This document shows, piece after piece, positions 8,472 to 15,043 of a stretch of DNA of 16,025 nucleotides. The stretch's first letter is position 1. The number at the start of each line of letters is the position of its first letter. The notes beneath the pieces were generated by a model. The model worked only from the letters and a program-made list of their open reading frames with translations. It had not been told where the DNA came from and searched no databases. Origin of the DNA: an uncultured Variovorax sp. (lineage in GTDB: Bacteria > Pseudomonadota > Gammaproteobacteria > Burkholderiales > Burkholderiaceae); contig CAMLCW010000076.1 in assembly GCA_946478645.1 (NCBI GenBank), forward strand, positions 1 through 16,025, in the 5' to 3' direction. Position numbers and translations under genes: made by a program.

Positions 8472-8999
8472 ATGAACAGTCTTCGCACCCGTTCCATGAT
8501 CGCCGCCCTGATTGCCGTGGGCGGTCTTTCTGCCGCTGTGGCGCCGGCTTCGGCCCAGTCGCGCCAGGGCGGTTCCACCTACCAGCAGGAGCTCGCCGTC
8601 TGCGGCCACAACCAGCAGGACCGCGCGGCCTGCATCCGCGAAGCCGGTGCCGCACGCCAGGAGGCCGCACGCGGCGGCTTGACCAGCGCACCCGACTACC
8701 GCGCCAACGCGCTCGCGCGCTGCAACCTGCAGCCGCCCGCCGACCGTTCGGCCTGCGAGGCGCGTGTGCTCGGCGACAGCGGCAACATCGACGCCAACGT
8801 CAATGGCAGCGTGATGGGCGGCGGCGTGATCCGCGAGTCGGTCACCACGGTCGTGATGCCTGCGCCCGCCCCCGCGGCCATGCCCGCGCCGATGCCGGCA
8901 CCGTCGCGCGCGCCGGCGCCGATCGTCGCACCCGTCGAGCGCATGCCGGCACCCGCGCCTTACCCGGCACCTTATCCGGCGCCGTACCCCGCGCGCTGA
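8472..8999 (+). CDS. Small exported protein with paired cysteine repeats and proline-rich tail (second of a tandem pair)
   Basis: This 175-residue paralogue of the preceding gene begins 41 bases after its stop, with Shine-Dalgarno AAGGAG at 8460-8465. The signal peptide runs to about residue 28 (VAPASA before QSRQ). The mature protein repeats the same design: CGHNQQDRAAC (Cys-x9-Cys), a shared helix REAGAARQEAAR, CNLQPPADRSAC (Cys-x10-Cys) followed by EAR, then GSVMGGGVIRE. It differs in a long C-terminal Pro/Ala-rich tail that ends in three tandem PYPA units. Such a tail could span the cell wall or bind partners, but nothing here decides that. The high nucleotide identity with its neighbour points to a tandem duplication that is recent or kept similar by gene conversion. 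Function is unknown. Confidence 0.82.
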   Translation: MNSLRTRSMIAALIAVGGLSAAVAPASAQSRQGGSTYQQELAVCGHNQQDRAACIREAGAARQEAARGGLTSAPDYRANALARCNLQPPADRSACEARVLGDSGNIDANVNGSVMGGGVIRESVTTVVMPAPAPAAMPAPMPAPSRAPAPIVAPVERMPAPAPYPAPYPAPYPAR

Positions 9000-9044
9000 A
9001 CGCGGGGCGAGACGGCGCGGCCGTCGCCGCGAGGCGCGGCCGCG

Positions 9045-9062
9045 CTGTCACAGTACTGTCAT
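9045..9062 (+). promoter_or_regulatory. Near-consensus Pho box (PhoB binding site)
   Basis: CTGTCAC-AGTA-CTGTCAT is two 7-base direct repeats with a 4-base spacer, an 11-base period. This matches the E. coli Pho box layout, and only the spacer and last base of the first repeat deviate. It points toward the 84-residue gene at 9123. A -10-like TATAGT lies at 9084-9089, 21 bases after the box, about one helical turn further than in classical phoA-type promoters. A weaker third half-site, CTGGCGG at 9068-9074, could fill that gap. PhoB control is inferred. Confidence 0.55.
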
Positions 9063-9122
9063 AAAGACTGGCGGCCTGATAGCTATAGTTCCCGGTCACT
9101 GCCCACCGAGGAACACTTTCCA

Positions 9123-9377
9123 ATGAATGCCATCAAGGTCGCCCGCCGATTCATCGAAACGGACCCGGCCAATGAATCGGCCAAGATCCTGGCCCAACTC
9201 GTGCTGGCGCTCGAATCGGAGCGCAGCTTCGAACTGGTCACCCTCTACAACCTCGACTACAAGAGCTTCGAACTCGCGATCGACATCCTGAAGGAATGGC
9301 GGCTCGACCGCTATTACGCGAGCAAGTCGAAGCTGTTCGACCTGTCGCTGCAGGTCAGCGAACTCGAGAAGCGCTGA
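9123..9377 (+). CDS. Hypothetical 84-residue protein behind a Pho box
   Basis: I do not recognise this protein. It is short, charged and predicted to be mostly helical, with no signal peptide or membrane segment. It carries a central acidic/aromatic region (SFELVTLYNLDYKSFELAID) and a basic patch (KEWRLDRYYASKSK), and ends in EKR. The start is well supported by GAGGAA at 9108-9113, ten bases before the ATG. A Pho-box-like element and a -10 candidate (9084-9089) lie just upstream, which suggests induction by phosphate limitation. It converges on the LysR gene, whose stop lies only 9 bases away. The good Shine-Dalgarno, promoter and non-shadow amino-acid composition make it a real gene despite its size. 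Confidence 0.75.
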   Translation: MNAIKVARRFIETDPANESAKILAQLVLALESERSFELVTLYNLDYKSFELAIDILKEWRLDRYYASKSKLFDLSLQVSELEKR

Positions 9378-9386
9378 GCCCATCGG

Positions 9387-10274
9387 TCAGAGCGGCGGCA
9401 GGTTCTCCGCCGCGAAATCCGCGAACAGTTTCGCGCGCGCGAAACTGCCGCGCGCGGCAGGCCACACGGCATGCACCGGCAGCGGCGGCGCCTCGAACGC
9501 GGTGAGCACCAGTTCGACCTGCGCGCTCGCGAGCAGATGCCGGATCTGCGACACCGGCGTGAAGAACAGGCCCATGCCGCCGGCCGCCGCCGCGTAGAGC
9601 GCGGCCGTGCTGTCGGCGCGAAAGCGCCCCGACACCTTCACGCGCTCGCGCCGGCCATCGATCGAGAAGGGCCAGTGCGCATCGTTGCCATGCGTGGTGC
9701 GCACCAGGCATTGATGCGAAGCGAGGTCCTCCGGCCGCGCCGGCCGGCCATGCCGCTCGAAATACGACGGCGCACCGAACACCACCCTGCGCAATGCGCC
9801 GAGCCGCCGCGCCGCGAGCTCCGAATCGGGCAGCTCGCCGATGCGGATCGCGAGGTCGATGTCGCCCTCGATCAGGTCGATGAAGCGGTCGGAGGCCGTG
9901 AGGTCCACCGCCATGCCGGGATAGCGCTGCATGAACGCGCCCACCAGCGGCACCACGTACGAGGCGGCGAACTGCACCGGCGCAGCCACGCGCAGCAGCC
10001 CGCGCGGCGCATCGCGCTGGCTGCTGGCCTCGGCGCCCGCCGCGTCGAGTTCGGCCAGCGCGGCCTGCACGCGGCCGTAATAGCTGCGCCCCACTTCGGT
10101 CGTCGACGAGCGCCGCGTGGTGCGCCGGATCAACTGGACCCCGAGGCTGCGCTCCAGCACGCCCAGCGAACGGCTGATCGACTGCACCGAGCGGCCCAGT
10201 TGCCGCGCCGCCGCGCTCTGGCTGCCGTGGTCGACGATGGCCACGAAGGCGCGGATGTCCTGAAGCTGGTCCAT
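9387..10274 (-). CDS. LysR-family transcriptional regulator
   Basis: This 295-residue protein has normal LysR length. The N-terminal winged helix-turn-helix spans about residues 1-60, with MDQLQDIRAFV at the start, SAAARQLGRSVQSISR as the recognition region and LGVQLIRRTTR as the wing. The effector-binding domain covers about 88-295 (LLRVAAPVQF, GDIDLAIRIGELPDS, LYAAAAGGMGLFF). I used the ATG at 10274, which places the HTH at the usual distance; the open frame upstream adds 21 Arg-rich residues lying in the promoter region. It is divergent from an NmrA-like gene, the classic arrangement in which a LysR protein controls the neighbouring gene and itself. The ligand is unknown. Confidence 0.92.
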   Translation of the reverse strand: MDQLQDIRAFVAIVDHGSQSAAARQLGRSVQSISRSLGVLERSLGVQLIRRTTRRSSTTEVGRSYYGRVQAALAELDAAGAEASSQRDAPRGLLRVAAPVQFAASYVVPLVGAFMQRYPGMAVDLTASDRFIDLIEGDIDLAIRIGELPDSELAARRLGALRRVVFGAPSYFERHGRPARPEDLASHQCLVRTTHGNDAHWPFSIDGRRERVKVSGRFRADSTAALYAAAAGGMGLFFTPVSQIRHLLASAQVELVLTAFEAPPLPVHAVWPAARGSFARAKLFADFAAENLPPL

Positions 10275-10402
10275 GCATCTTTCCGGTCTGGATGAAGGTT
10301 CTTGGCGCCGCGCGCGGATTCCCCGGCGCGCGCGCATTTCCTATCTTTGCGGTTCCGCGGCGATGGCCGCTTCGCAAGCAATGAAGAAGGAAGGAATCAT
10401 CC
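10275..10402. promoter_or_regulatory. Divergent promoter region, LysR / NmrA-like gene
   Basis: The 128 bases between the two divergent starts should hold the LysR operator and both promoters. There is a GC-rich, roughly inverted stretch around 10304-10335. Rightward, TATCTT at 10342-10347 is a possible -10, and AAGGAAGGAA at 10388-10397 is the Shine-Dalgarno region of the NmrA-like gene. I could not pick out a single convincing T-N11-A operator. Confidence 0.4.
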
Positions 10403-11284
10403 ATGGAACGACAAAAACCCACGGTGCTGGTGGTCGGCGCGACCGGCCGCGTCGCCGGCCTCGTGGTGCCGGCGCTCGCCGCGCGCGGTGCCACCGTGCG
10501 CGCGCTGGTGCGCAGACCGGACGACACCGCGGCGGCCTTGCAGCGCGGCGCGCACCAGGTGGCAGTGGCCGACCTGCGCGATGCCGCGAGCCTTGCGCGT
10601 GCGGCGGCGGGCTGCGACGGCGTGTTCCACATCGGCCCGGCATTCCAGCCCGACGAGGCCGAGATGGGCTGCCGCATGGTGGCGGCGGCGCAGGCCGCGG
10701 GCGTGCGCAAGTTCGTCTTTTCGTCGGTGATCCAGCCCACGCACACGACGCTCGCGAACCATGCGAGCAAGCTGCCGGTGGAAACCGCGCTGTTCGAATC
10801 GACGCTCGACTACACGCTGCTGCATCCCGCCAGCTTCTTCCAGAACCTGCAGGGTGCCTGGCCCGCCATCGCACGCGACGGTGTCTTCGCCGAGCCCTTT
10901 CCGGTCGGCACGCGCATCGCGCGCGTCGACTACCGCGACGTGGCCGAAGCCGCCGCCATCGCGCTCACCGGCGACCGGCTTTCATACGGCAGCTTCGAGC
11001 TGTGCGCGCCGGGGTGCTTCAACCGCGTCGAGATCGCGGCCATGGCCACCGAGGCGCTCGGCAAGCCGGTGCGTGCGGCGGAACTGCCGTTCGACGATTG
11101 GGTCACGGTGGCGCGGCCGCCTTACGACGCGCGCCAGCTTGGCCTGCTCGCCAAGGTGCATGCCCACTACGCGGCCCACGGACTCGGTGGCAATGCGCTC
11201 ACGCTCGAGGCGATCCTCGGCCGCCCGCCGCGCACGCTCGGCGACTACCTCCGCGAACTGGCCGCCAGCCGGTTTTCCCAATGA
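10403..11284 (+). CDS. NmrA-like NAD(P)-binding oxidoreductase family protein
   Basis: This 293-residue protein is an atypical short-chain dehydrogenase of the NmrA type: a Rossmann-fold nucleotide binder in the cytosol, acting either as a quinone or small-molecule reductase or as a redox sensor. The dinucleotide-binding loop VVGATGRVAG is at residues 10-19, followed by an Arg-rich turn (ALVRRPDD) that favours NADP. Other family marks are DLRDAASL, VFHIGPAF, KFVFSSVIQP and DYTLLHPASFFQNL. There is no clear Tyr-xxx-Lys catalytic pair, as is common in NmrA proteins. The ATG at 10403 follows a good Shine-Dalgarno. It is divergent from a LysR gene, its likely regulator. Its stop overlaps the next start by four bases (11281-11284), so the DUF2798 gene is translationally coupled. 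Confidence 0.88.
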   Translation: MERQKPTVLVVGATGRVAGLVVPALAARGATVRALVRRPDDTAAALQRGAHQVAVADLRDAASLARAAAGCDGVFHIGPAFQPDEAEMGCRMVAAAQAAGVRKFVFSSVIQPTHTTLANHASKLPVETALFESTLDYTLLHPASFFQNLQGAWPAIARDGVFAEPFPVGTRIARVDYRDVAEAAAIALTGDRLSYGSFELCAPGCFNRVEIAAMATEALGKPVRAAELPFDDWVTVARPPYDARQLGLLAKVHAHYAAHGLGGNALTLEAILGRPPRTLGDYLRELAASRFSQ

Positions 11285-11532
11285 TCGCGCGCAAGCTGCC
11301 GGCACGCTGGGCCGGCGTCCTCATGCCGCTGCTGCTGTCGGTCTTCATGTCGTGCATCGTCGCGGGCATCGCCACGCTCAAGAGCGTGGGCTGCAACGAC
11401 GGCCTGCTGCCGCAGTGGATGGCGGCATGGGGCGTGTCATGGCTGGTTGCCTTTCCTGCGCTGCTCGGCGTGCTGCCGATCGTGCGGCGCCTGGTGGCGG
11501 CGATGGTGCAGGCGCCGCCGCCGCCGCGCTGA
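11281..11532 (+). CDS. DUF2798 small membrane protein
   Basis: This 83-residue inner-membrane protein has two predicted transmembrane helices (about 12-33 and 45-68) separated by a short loop, KSVGCNDGLLPQWM. It matches the DUF2798 pattern: a basic start, MPLLLSVFMSCIVAGIATL, a W-x-x-AW motif, then a helix ending in VRRLV. The family's function is unknown. The ATG overlaps the stop of the NmrA-like gene (ATGA), so the two are co-translated and probably share LysR control. It converges on galM with only 14 bases between the stops. Confidence 0.85.
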   Translation: MIARKLPARWAGVLMPLLLSVFMSCIVAGIATLKSVGCNDGLLPQWMAAWGVSWLVAFPALLGVLPIVRRLVAAMVQAPPPPR

Positions 11533-11546
11533 AGCGGCCGCCGGCC

Positions 11547-12647
11547 TCAGCCGATCAGCCCGAAGCGGTGCTCGGTCGCGCTCTCGAAGCGCTCGCCGGG
11601 CCGCAGCACGGTCGACGGGAATTCCGGCCGGTTCGGCGCGTCGGGATGGTGCTGCGTCTCGAGGCACAGGCCTGCATTGCGTTGCAGCGCTTCACCGTGG
11701 CTGCCGTGCAGGCGACCGTCGAGCATGTTGCCCGAATAGAACTGCACCGCGGGCTCGGTGGTGTGCACTTTCATCACGCGTCCGGAGGGCGCATGCGCGA
11801 CGCGCGCGGCCAGCGCCAGGCCGCCGGGCGCGGCGCGATCGATCACCCAGTTGTGGTCGTAGCCCCCCGCTGCATGCAGCTGTTCGTGCGGCTCACCGAT
11901 GCGTTCGCCGATGGTGCGCGGCGCGCGAAAGTCGAAGGGCGTGCCGGCCACCGGTGCCTCGCCGATCGGGATCAGGCCCGCGTCGACGGGGCAATAGCGG
12001 CTTGCGGCCAGCATCAACGTGTGGTCGCGCACCGTGCCGCTCCCCGCAAGGTTGAAGTAGTCGTGGTGGCTCAGGTTCAGCACCGTGGGCCGGTCGGTCT
12101 CTGCGCGATAGTCGATGCGCCATGTGTTCGCGCGCGTTTCGAGCGCGTAGCGCACCACCACCTTCAGCGTGCCCGGATAGCCTTCCTCGCCATCGGCGCT
12201 GGTGTAGCGCAGGTCGATCGCGATGGCGTCCGGCGTTTCAGCGGCGGGCACGGGCGCGATCTGCCAGAAGCGCGTGCCGAAGCCGTGCCGGCCGCCATGC
12301 AGCGAATGCGCACCGTCGTTGATCGACAGCTGGTGCGGCTGGCCGTCGAGCGTGAAGCGGCCGTGTGCAATGCGGTTCGCGTAGCGGCCGACGATGGTGC
12401 CGAGGTGCGGATGCGGCCGCAGGTAGTCGGCCAGCGTCGGCAGGCCCAGCACGATGTTGCCGCTCGCGGCTTGGCGGTCGGGCACATGCAGTGCGGTCAC
12501 GATGCCACCGATGTTGATGGCGCACAGGCGCAGTCCGAGGCCGTTGTCGAGCGTGTATTCGGTGACCACACGGCCGTCGGGCATGCGGCCGAGTTCGCGC
12601 GAGGTGATGCCGCGGGGGTCAGGAGCAAAGCTCTTGATAACGAGCAT
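11547..12647 (-). CDS. galM: Aldose 1-epimerase (mutarotase), with an apparently replaced N-terminus
   Basis: This 366-residue enzyme interconverts the alpha and beta anomers of galactose or glucose. Motifs are intact: VGRYANRIAHGRF (86-98), His117 in LHGG, His195 in HHDYFNLAG, Asp264 in YDHNW, and catalytic Glu330 in LETQHHPDAPNRP. Family members normally begin just before the stretch corresponding to ELGRMPDG (residues 18-25). Here the first dozen or so residues (MLVIKSFAPDPRG) come from an imperfect palindrome at the edge of a compositionally different region, so the native start was probably removed. The ATG at 12647 has no good Shine-Dalgarno. It lies 16 bases after the stop of the metalloprotease gene on the same strand, so galM may now depend on transcription from that gene. 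Enzymatic identity is secure; the start and expression are less so. Confidence 0.87.
   Translation of the reverse strand: MLVIKSFAPDPRGITSRELGRMPDGRVVTEYTLDNGLGLRLCAINIGGIVTALHVPDRQAASGNIVLGLPTLADYLRPHPHLGTIVGRYANRIAHGRFTLDGQPHQLSINDGAHSLHGGRHGFGTRFWQIAPVPAAETPDAIAIDLRYTSADGEEGYPGTLKVVVRYALETRANTWRIDYRAETDRPTVLNLSHHDYFNLAGSGTVRDHTLMLAASRYCPVDAGLIPIGEAPVAGTPFDFRAPRTIGERIGEPHEQLHAAGGYDHNWVIDRAAPGGLALAARVAHAPSGRVMKVHTTEPAVQFYSGNMLDGRLHGSHGEALQRNAGLCLETQHHPDAPNRPEFPSTVLRPGERFESATEHRFGLIG
12617..12635. repeat. Imperfect palindrome at the galM 5' edge, REP-like
   Basis: The arms TCAGGAGC and GCTCTTGA (one G-T pair) flank AAA, inside GGGGTCAGGAGC and onward. The GGGGTCAG start resembles ends of REP-type palindromes known from other proteobacteria (from memory). 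It marks the point where the GC-rich galM sequence gives way to AT-richer DNA, and it is read as codons of galM. Confidence 0.45.
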
Positions 12648-12663
12648 CCCAAGCAGACGATTG

Positions 12664-13674
12664 CTACTCGATCGCAAGAAATGCTGCGATCTCGCTATTG
12701 GTAATCCCAGTTTGCCGGACAGCGCGTTGAATTACCTTCAAGATTCTTGCATCGTGCGTCGCACTCGTCTGATCGGCTTCTGCCCAGAGGTAAGGCAGCC
12801 ACGAATTTGCGTTTGTGACCAGATCGTCCTCGGCATCCAGAGCTTGATAAATATAACTTATAAAAGCGATCGCTCGCAAGTAATCGTCCTTGAATATTGC
12901 ACTTCCATCAACGTACGTGGCGCCCCGCAGATCGAAAGGCAGGTGCATGAAGCCGTCAGTTTGATCGATAAACCCTGCCAACCGGCCCCAAAATTCGACC
13001 GGCAAGCTCGAAGAGAAAACTTGAGATTGCATTTCAGCCATGCTGATCGGCAAAGGGGTTCCGGTCGCATTGTTCAAAGCTCCAACGCGTAGAACACGCT
13101 CGGCCCAATTTGCAGTGCCTTCGTTAACCCATGCCCTCTTGAACATGGTGCTTCCATATTGATAAAGATGGAAAATCTCGTGGGCAACGACGCTCCACGT
13201 CCCCGGGAAACTAGCTAAATTTACCGAAATGTCACTCATGATCGAACAGGCCCCGTCGCGAACCGGCACAGCAGAAAAGCTCACGGTCTCGTCGTACGCC
13301 AGTCCATTACCGGGAAAATTTCTCAGATTTATATCGATGTACGACGCTGACCTATATCGCGCGCTTTCAAGAGGATCACGAAAACCTAGCAGGTTGTATG
13401 CTCGTCGAGCAGCATTCGCCTGACGCGCGACGTTCTCCACATAATCAGGGATCCCATTGGAATTAATGTCGGCTGTATTAACGACTGCATGCTCCCCCAT
13501 GAGGGTATAAAACACTCTAATTCCATTCAGAACGAATTTTTGGGTTAGAGCAGGAATGTAGCTCGAATTAGGCCCATCTACCCTACAAGCAACGACAGGT
13601 TGCGCGCTTGCACCTGAATTTGCTATGCAGAGTAAGAAAGCCAGCAACCAGAGGCTCGTCACCTTGAGTTTCAC
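12664..13674 (-). CDS. Secreted HExxH zinc metalloprotease, MXAN_6640-like
   Basis: This 336-residue exported protein is probably a zinc-dependent protease of the gluzincin type. It has a signal peptide, residues 1-24 (hydrophobic LWLLAFLLCIA, then ASA before QPV). DINSNGIPD at 69-77 is a calcium-loop pattern, followed by YVENV. HEIFH at 165-169 supplies two zinc-binding histidines and the catalytic Glu, and NEGTANW (184-190) supplies a likely third ligand, Glu185. The calcium-loop, HExxH and NEG order resembles the MXAN_6640 family of putative metalloproteases; the family assignment is from memory. The start is GTG at 13674, backed by Shine-Dalgarno GAGGAG at 13681-13686. Base and codon use are clearly AT-richer than the left part of the window, which fits acquired DNA. 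The gene ends 16 bases before galM on the same strand. Confidence 0.75.
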   Translation of the reverse strand: MKLKVTSLWLLAFLLCIANSGASAQPVVACRVDGPNSSYIPALTQKFVLNGIRVFYTLMGEHAVVNTADINSNGIPDYVENVARQANAARRAYNLLGFRDPLESARYRSASYIDINLRNFPGNGLAYDETVSFSAVPVRDGACSIMSDISVNLASFPGTWSVVAHEIFHLYQYGSTMFKRAWVNEGTANWAERVLRVGALNNATGTPLPISMAEMQSQVFSSSLPVEFWGRLAGFIDQTDGFMHLPFDLRGATYVDGSAIFKDDYLRAIAFISYIYQALDAEDDLVTNANSWLPYLWAEADQTSATHDARILKVIQRAVRQTGITNSEIAAFLAIE

Positions 13675-13680
13675 TCGGAT

Positions 13681-13686
13681 CTCCTC
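13681..13686 (-). promoter_or_regulatory. Shine-Dalgarno that fixes the GTG start of the metalloprotease
   Basis: GAGGAG on the minus strand lies six bases before GTG at 13674. No ATG competes nearby in frame, so this site decides the start. Confidence 0.7.
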
Positions 13687-13702
13687 GTTAAAGTACTCTT
13701 GG

Positions 13703-13732
13703 ATGATGCCTACGGCACATCGGCGTCGTCAA
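13703..13732 (-). promoter_or_regulatory. Candidate sigma-70 promoter of the metalloprotease gene
   Basis: On the minus strand, TTGACG (13727-13732) and CATCAT (13703-13708) are 18 bases apart, matching -35 at five of six bases and -10 at four of six. An A-run just upstream (13733-13739) could act as an UP-like element. The leader would be about 20 bases. Confidence 0.4.
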
Positions 13733-13845
13733 GTTTTTTTGCACTTATCTCGGCTCACTCTGCTGAGAGCGTACTCGCCCTGTTCTCTGGTGTTGTGGGT
13801 ATTGGACGAGCCCGTTGATGTTGGAACAGAAAAAGGGATCGGCCG

Positions 13846-13882
13846 GTGTTACGTGGGAAATCGAGAGAACGTTACGTAACAC
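13846..13882. repeat. Inverted repeat with GTTACGT half-sites, possible operator
   Basis: GTGTTACGT (13846-13854) and ACGTAACAC (13874-13882) are perfect 9-base arms separated by 19 bases. The right arm lies within a second perfect palindrome, GTTACGTAAC (13871-13880), giving three GTTACGT-type half-sites. It sits about 115 bases upstream of the candidate -35 of the metalloprotease. Half-site geometry suggests a dimeric regulator, but I cannot name one. Confidence 0.5.
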
Positions 13883-13974
13883 TCAAAAAACAAAAGGTCG
13901 ATAGCTTCGGATTTTTGTCGTTTTCCGCGCCGGCCGATGGGAATTAGTTATTTTTGTTATATTTTTCCGGAGTT

Positions 13975-13999
13975 TGCGCGCTTACCAGCTTGGCGCGCA
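13975..13999. repeat. GC hairpin followed by TTTT on the plus strand
   Basis: TGCGCGC (13975-13981) and GCGCGCA (13993-13999) form a 7-base-pair stem with an 11-base loop, followed on the plus strand by TTTT. No plus-strand gene lies upstream, so its use as a terminator is doubtful. On the minus strand it lies downstream of the hydrolase stop. Confidence 0.3.
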
Positions 14000-14104
14000 T
14001 TTTGCCTGCCAAGAACATTGGCACTCTTGCATTGCTCTGGCCTGCGGCAGTCGGAACCGGTCGGGACTTCCGAGCGTGTATTCGGTGCCCACGGAGTCGT
14101 GTGT

Positions 14105-15025
14105 TTATCCGTTCGCTGTTTGCGTTGAGGTGGCGCATTCTTTCGCGTGGGCCAATCCCACATCACCACGCAGATCGTGAAAGCTGGGAGGGACGCCCTC
14201 CACTTCGCTCAGAACTATACGGTGCCCCGCGCTTCTCAGGGCCTCCGCGAACCTTGCCTGGAAGTAAAACGGGGTGACCTTGTCCCGGGGGTCGCCAAGG
14301 ACATAGACGATGCGTTTTTCGTCTCGGACCACATTCTTGACGTGGTCCAGCGGATCGTACATTTTCCTTGCCAGCGCCACCTCATTCGGACGCGGAGATA
14401 CGCCCGCATCCTCGTCTCGGCGCTTCTGCCAACGCTCGAGATATGCGAACGTCGACGAGGACATGACGGCGCAACCGATATCAGTGCGTCCCATTGTCAG
14501 CATTGCAGCGGCGGCGGTTGCGCCGCCGCTGTGTCCCCACAGCACGAAGCGTTGAACGCCGTAACGGCGCTTCAACACGTCAAGGCTCTCGTTGATGGGC
14601 GTGAACTCGTCCCGCAATCGGCGGCGCAGGCGATGATTGCCAGAGGACCCGTAGGTTCCCGGGCGCGCCAGCATCACCAACGGCACACCTGCTCGGCGAG
14701 ACAGTTCGGTGTAGCGCGCACTCAGCGCGCGGCGGGTGTTGTTCGGGATCTCGTTCCAGGGCCGGTTCAGCATGGCATCGCGGTCTCCGGTCATGTAGAC
14801 GATGAGCGTCGGCGCGAGGCGAAGGTCGGCGGGACCAAAATAGCGAAGACAGCTTCCGCTTGCGGCCAGGTGCACATAACTGGCTTCGTCCGGGCAATCC
14901 ATTTGCTCTGCGGGCACCCCCCAGGGCAAGGGATCTCCCGCGGATCGGAACGAAAGCGCGGCGCTGCAAGCCAGTGCACAAAGCACCCCGAACAGCAACC
15001 GCGGTCCCGATCGACGAAATTCCAT
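14105..15025 (-). CDS. Exported alpha/beta hydrolase
   Basis: This 306-residue protein begins with a basic patch and a hydrophobic segment (about 9-25, LLFGVLCALACSAAL), so it should be exported or membrane-anchored. ALAC is not a perfect lipobox. The alpha/beta-hydrolase core is clear: strand LVMLARPGTYGSSG (about 116-128), nucleophile elbow GHSGG with Ser166 (164-168), an acid in GDPRDKVTPF (Asp248 most likely), and His283 in SFHDL. The complete triad supports esterase, amidase or peptidase activity, but the substrate is unknown. It starts 18 bases after the stop of the MurF-like ligase on the same strand, so the two are probably one operon. That pairing suggests ligation and hydrolysis of a related envelope or peptide product. 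Its composition is intermediate between the GC-rich left part and the AT-rich spacer. Confidence 0.8.
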   Translation of the reverse strand: MEFRRSGPRLLFGVLCALACSAALSFRSAGDPLPWGVPAEQMDCPDEASYVHLAASGSCLRYFGPADLRLAPTLIVYMTGDRDAMLNRPWNEIPNNTRRALSARYTELSRRAGVPLVMLARPGTYGSSGNHRLRRRLRDEFTPINESLDVLKRRYGVQRFVLWGHSGGATAAAAMLTMGRTDIGCAVMSSSTFAYLERWQKRRDEDAGVSPRPNEVALARKMYDPLDHVKNVVRDEKRIVYVLGDPRDKVTPFYFQARFAEALRSAGHRIVLSEVEGVPPSFHDLRGDVGLAHAKECATSTQTANG

Positions 15026-15043
15026 GCTGCGGGGCCCCGAGGT

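Larger units (their letters stand above)
13675..14104. other. Non-coding AT-richer region between the hydrolase and metalloprotease genes
   Basis: These 430 bases hold no credible gene: the open frames here have no Shine-Dalgarno and no family-like content. The stretch contains the metalloprotease promoter, the inverted repeat at 13846-13882, homopolymer runs around 13884-13960, and two further small hairpins (13975-13999 and 14007-14023). It is the most AT-rich part of the window; row 13861-13920 is 24/60 G+C by hand count, against 40/60 for row 6001-6060 in cphA. Confidence 0.55.

Noticed and set aside
9045..9062. LexA box reading of the CTGTCAC/CTGTCAT element, or a pure palindrome (ACAGTACTGT at 9050-9059)
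   Set aside because: CTGT-N8-ACAG spacing is not met. The direct-repeat layout with an 11-base period fits a Pho box better, although the short palindrome is real.
14007..14023. TGCCAA/TTGGCA hairpin as an intrinsic terminator of the hydrolase transcript
   Set aside because: The stem is only six base pairs and there is no T-run after it on the minus strand.
13937..14277. Several overlapping small open frames on both strands near the hydrolase 3' end
   Set aside because: None has a Shine-Dalgarno or family-like sequence, they overlap one another, and those past 14104 run through the hydrolase gene.
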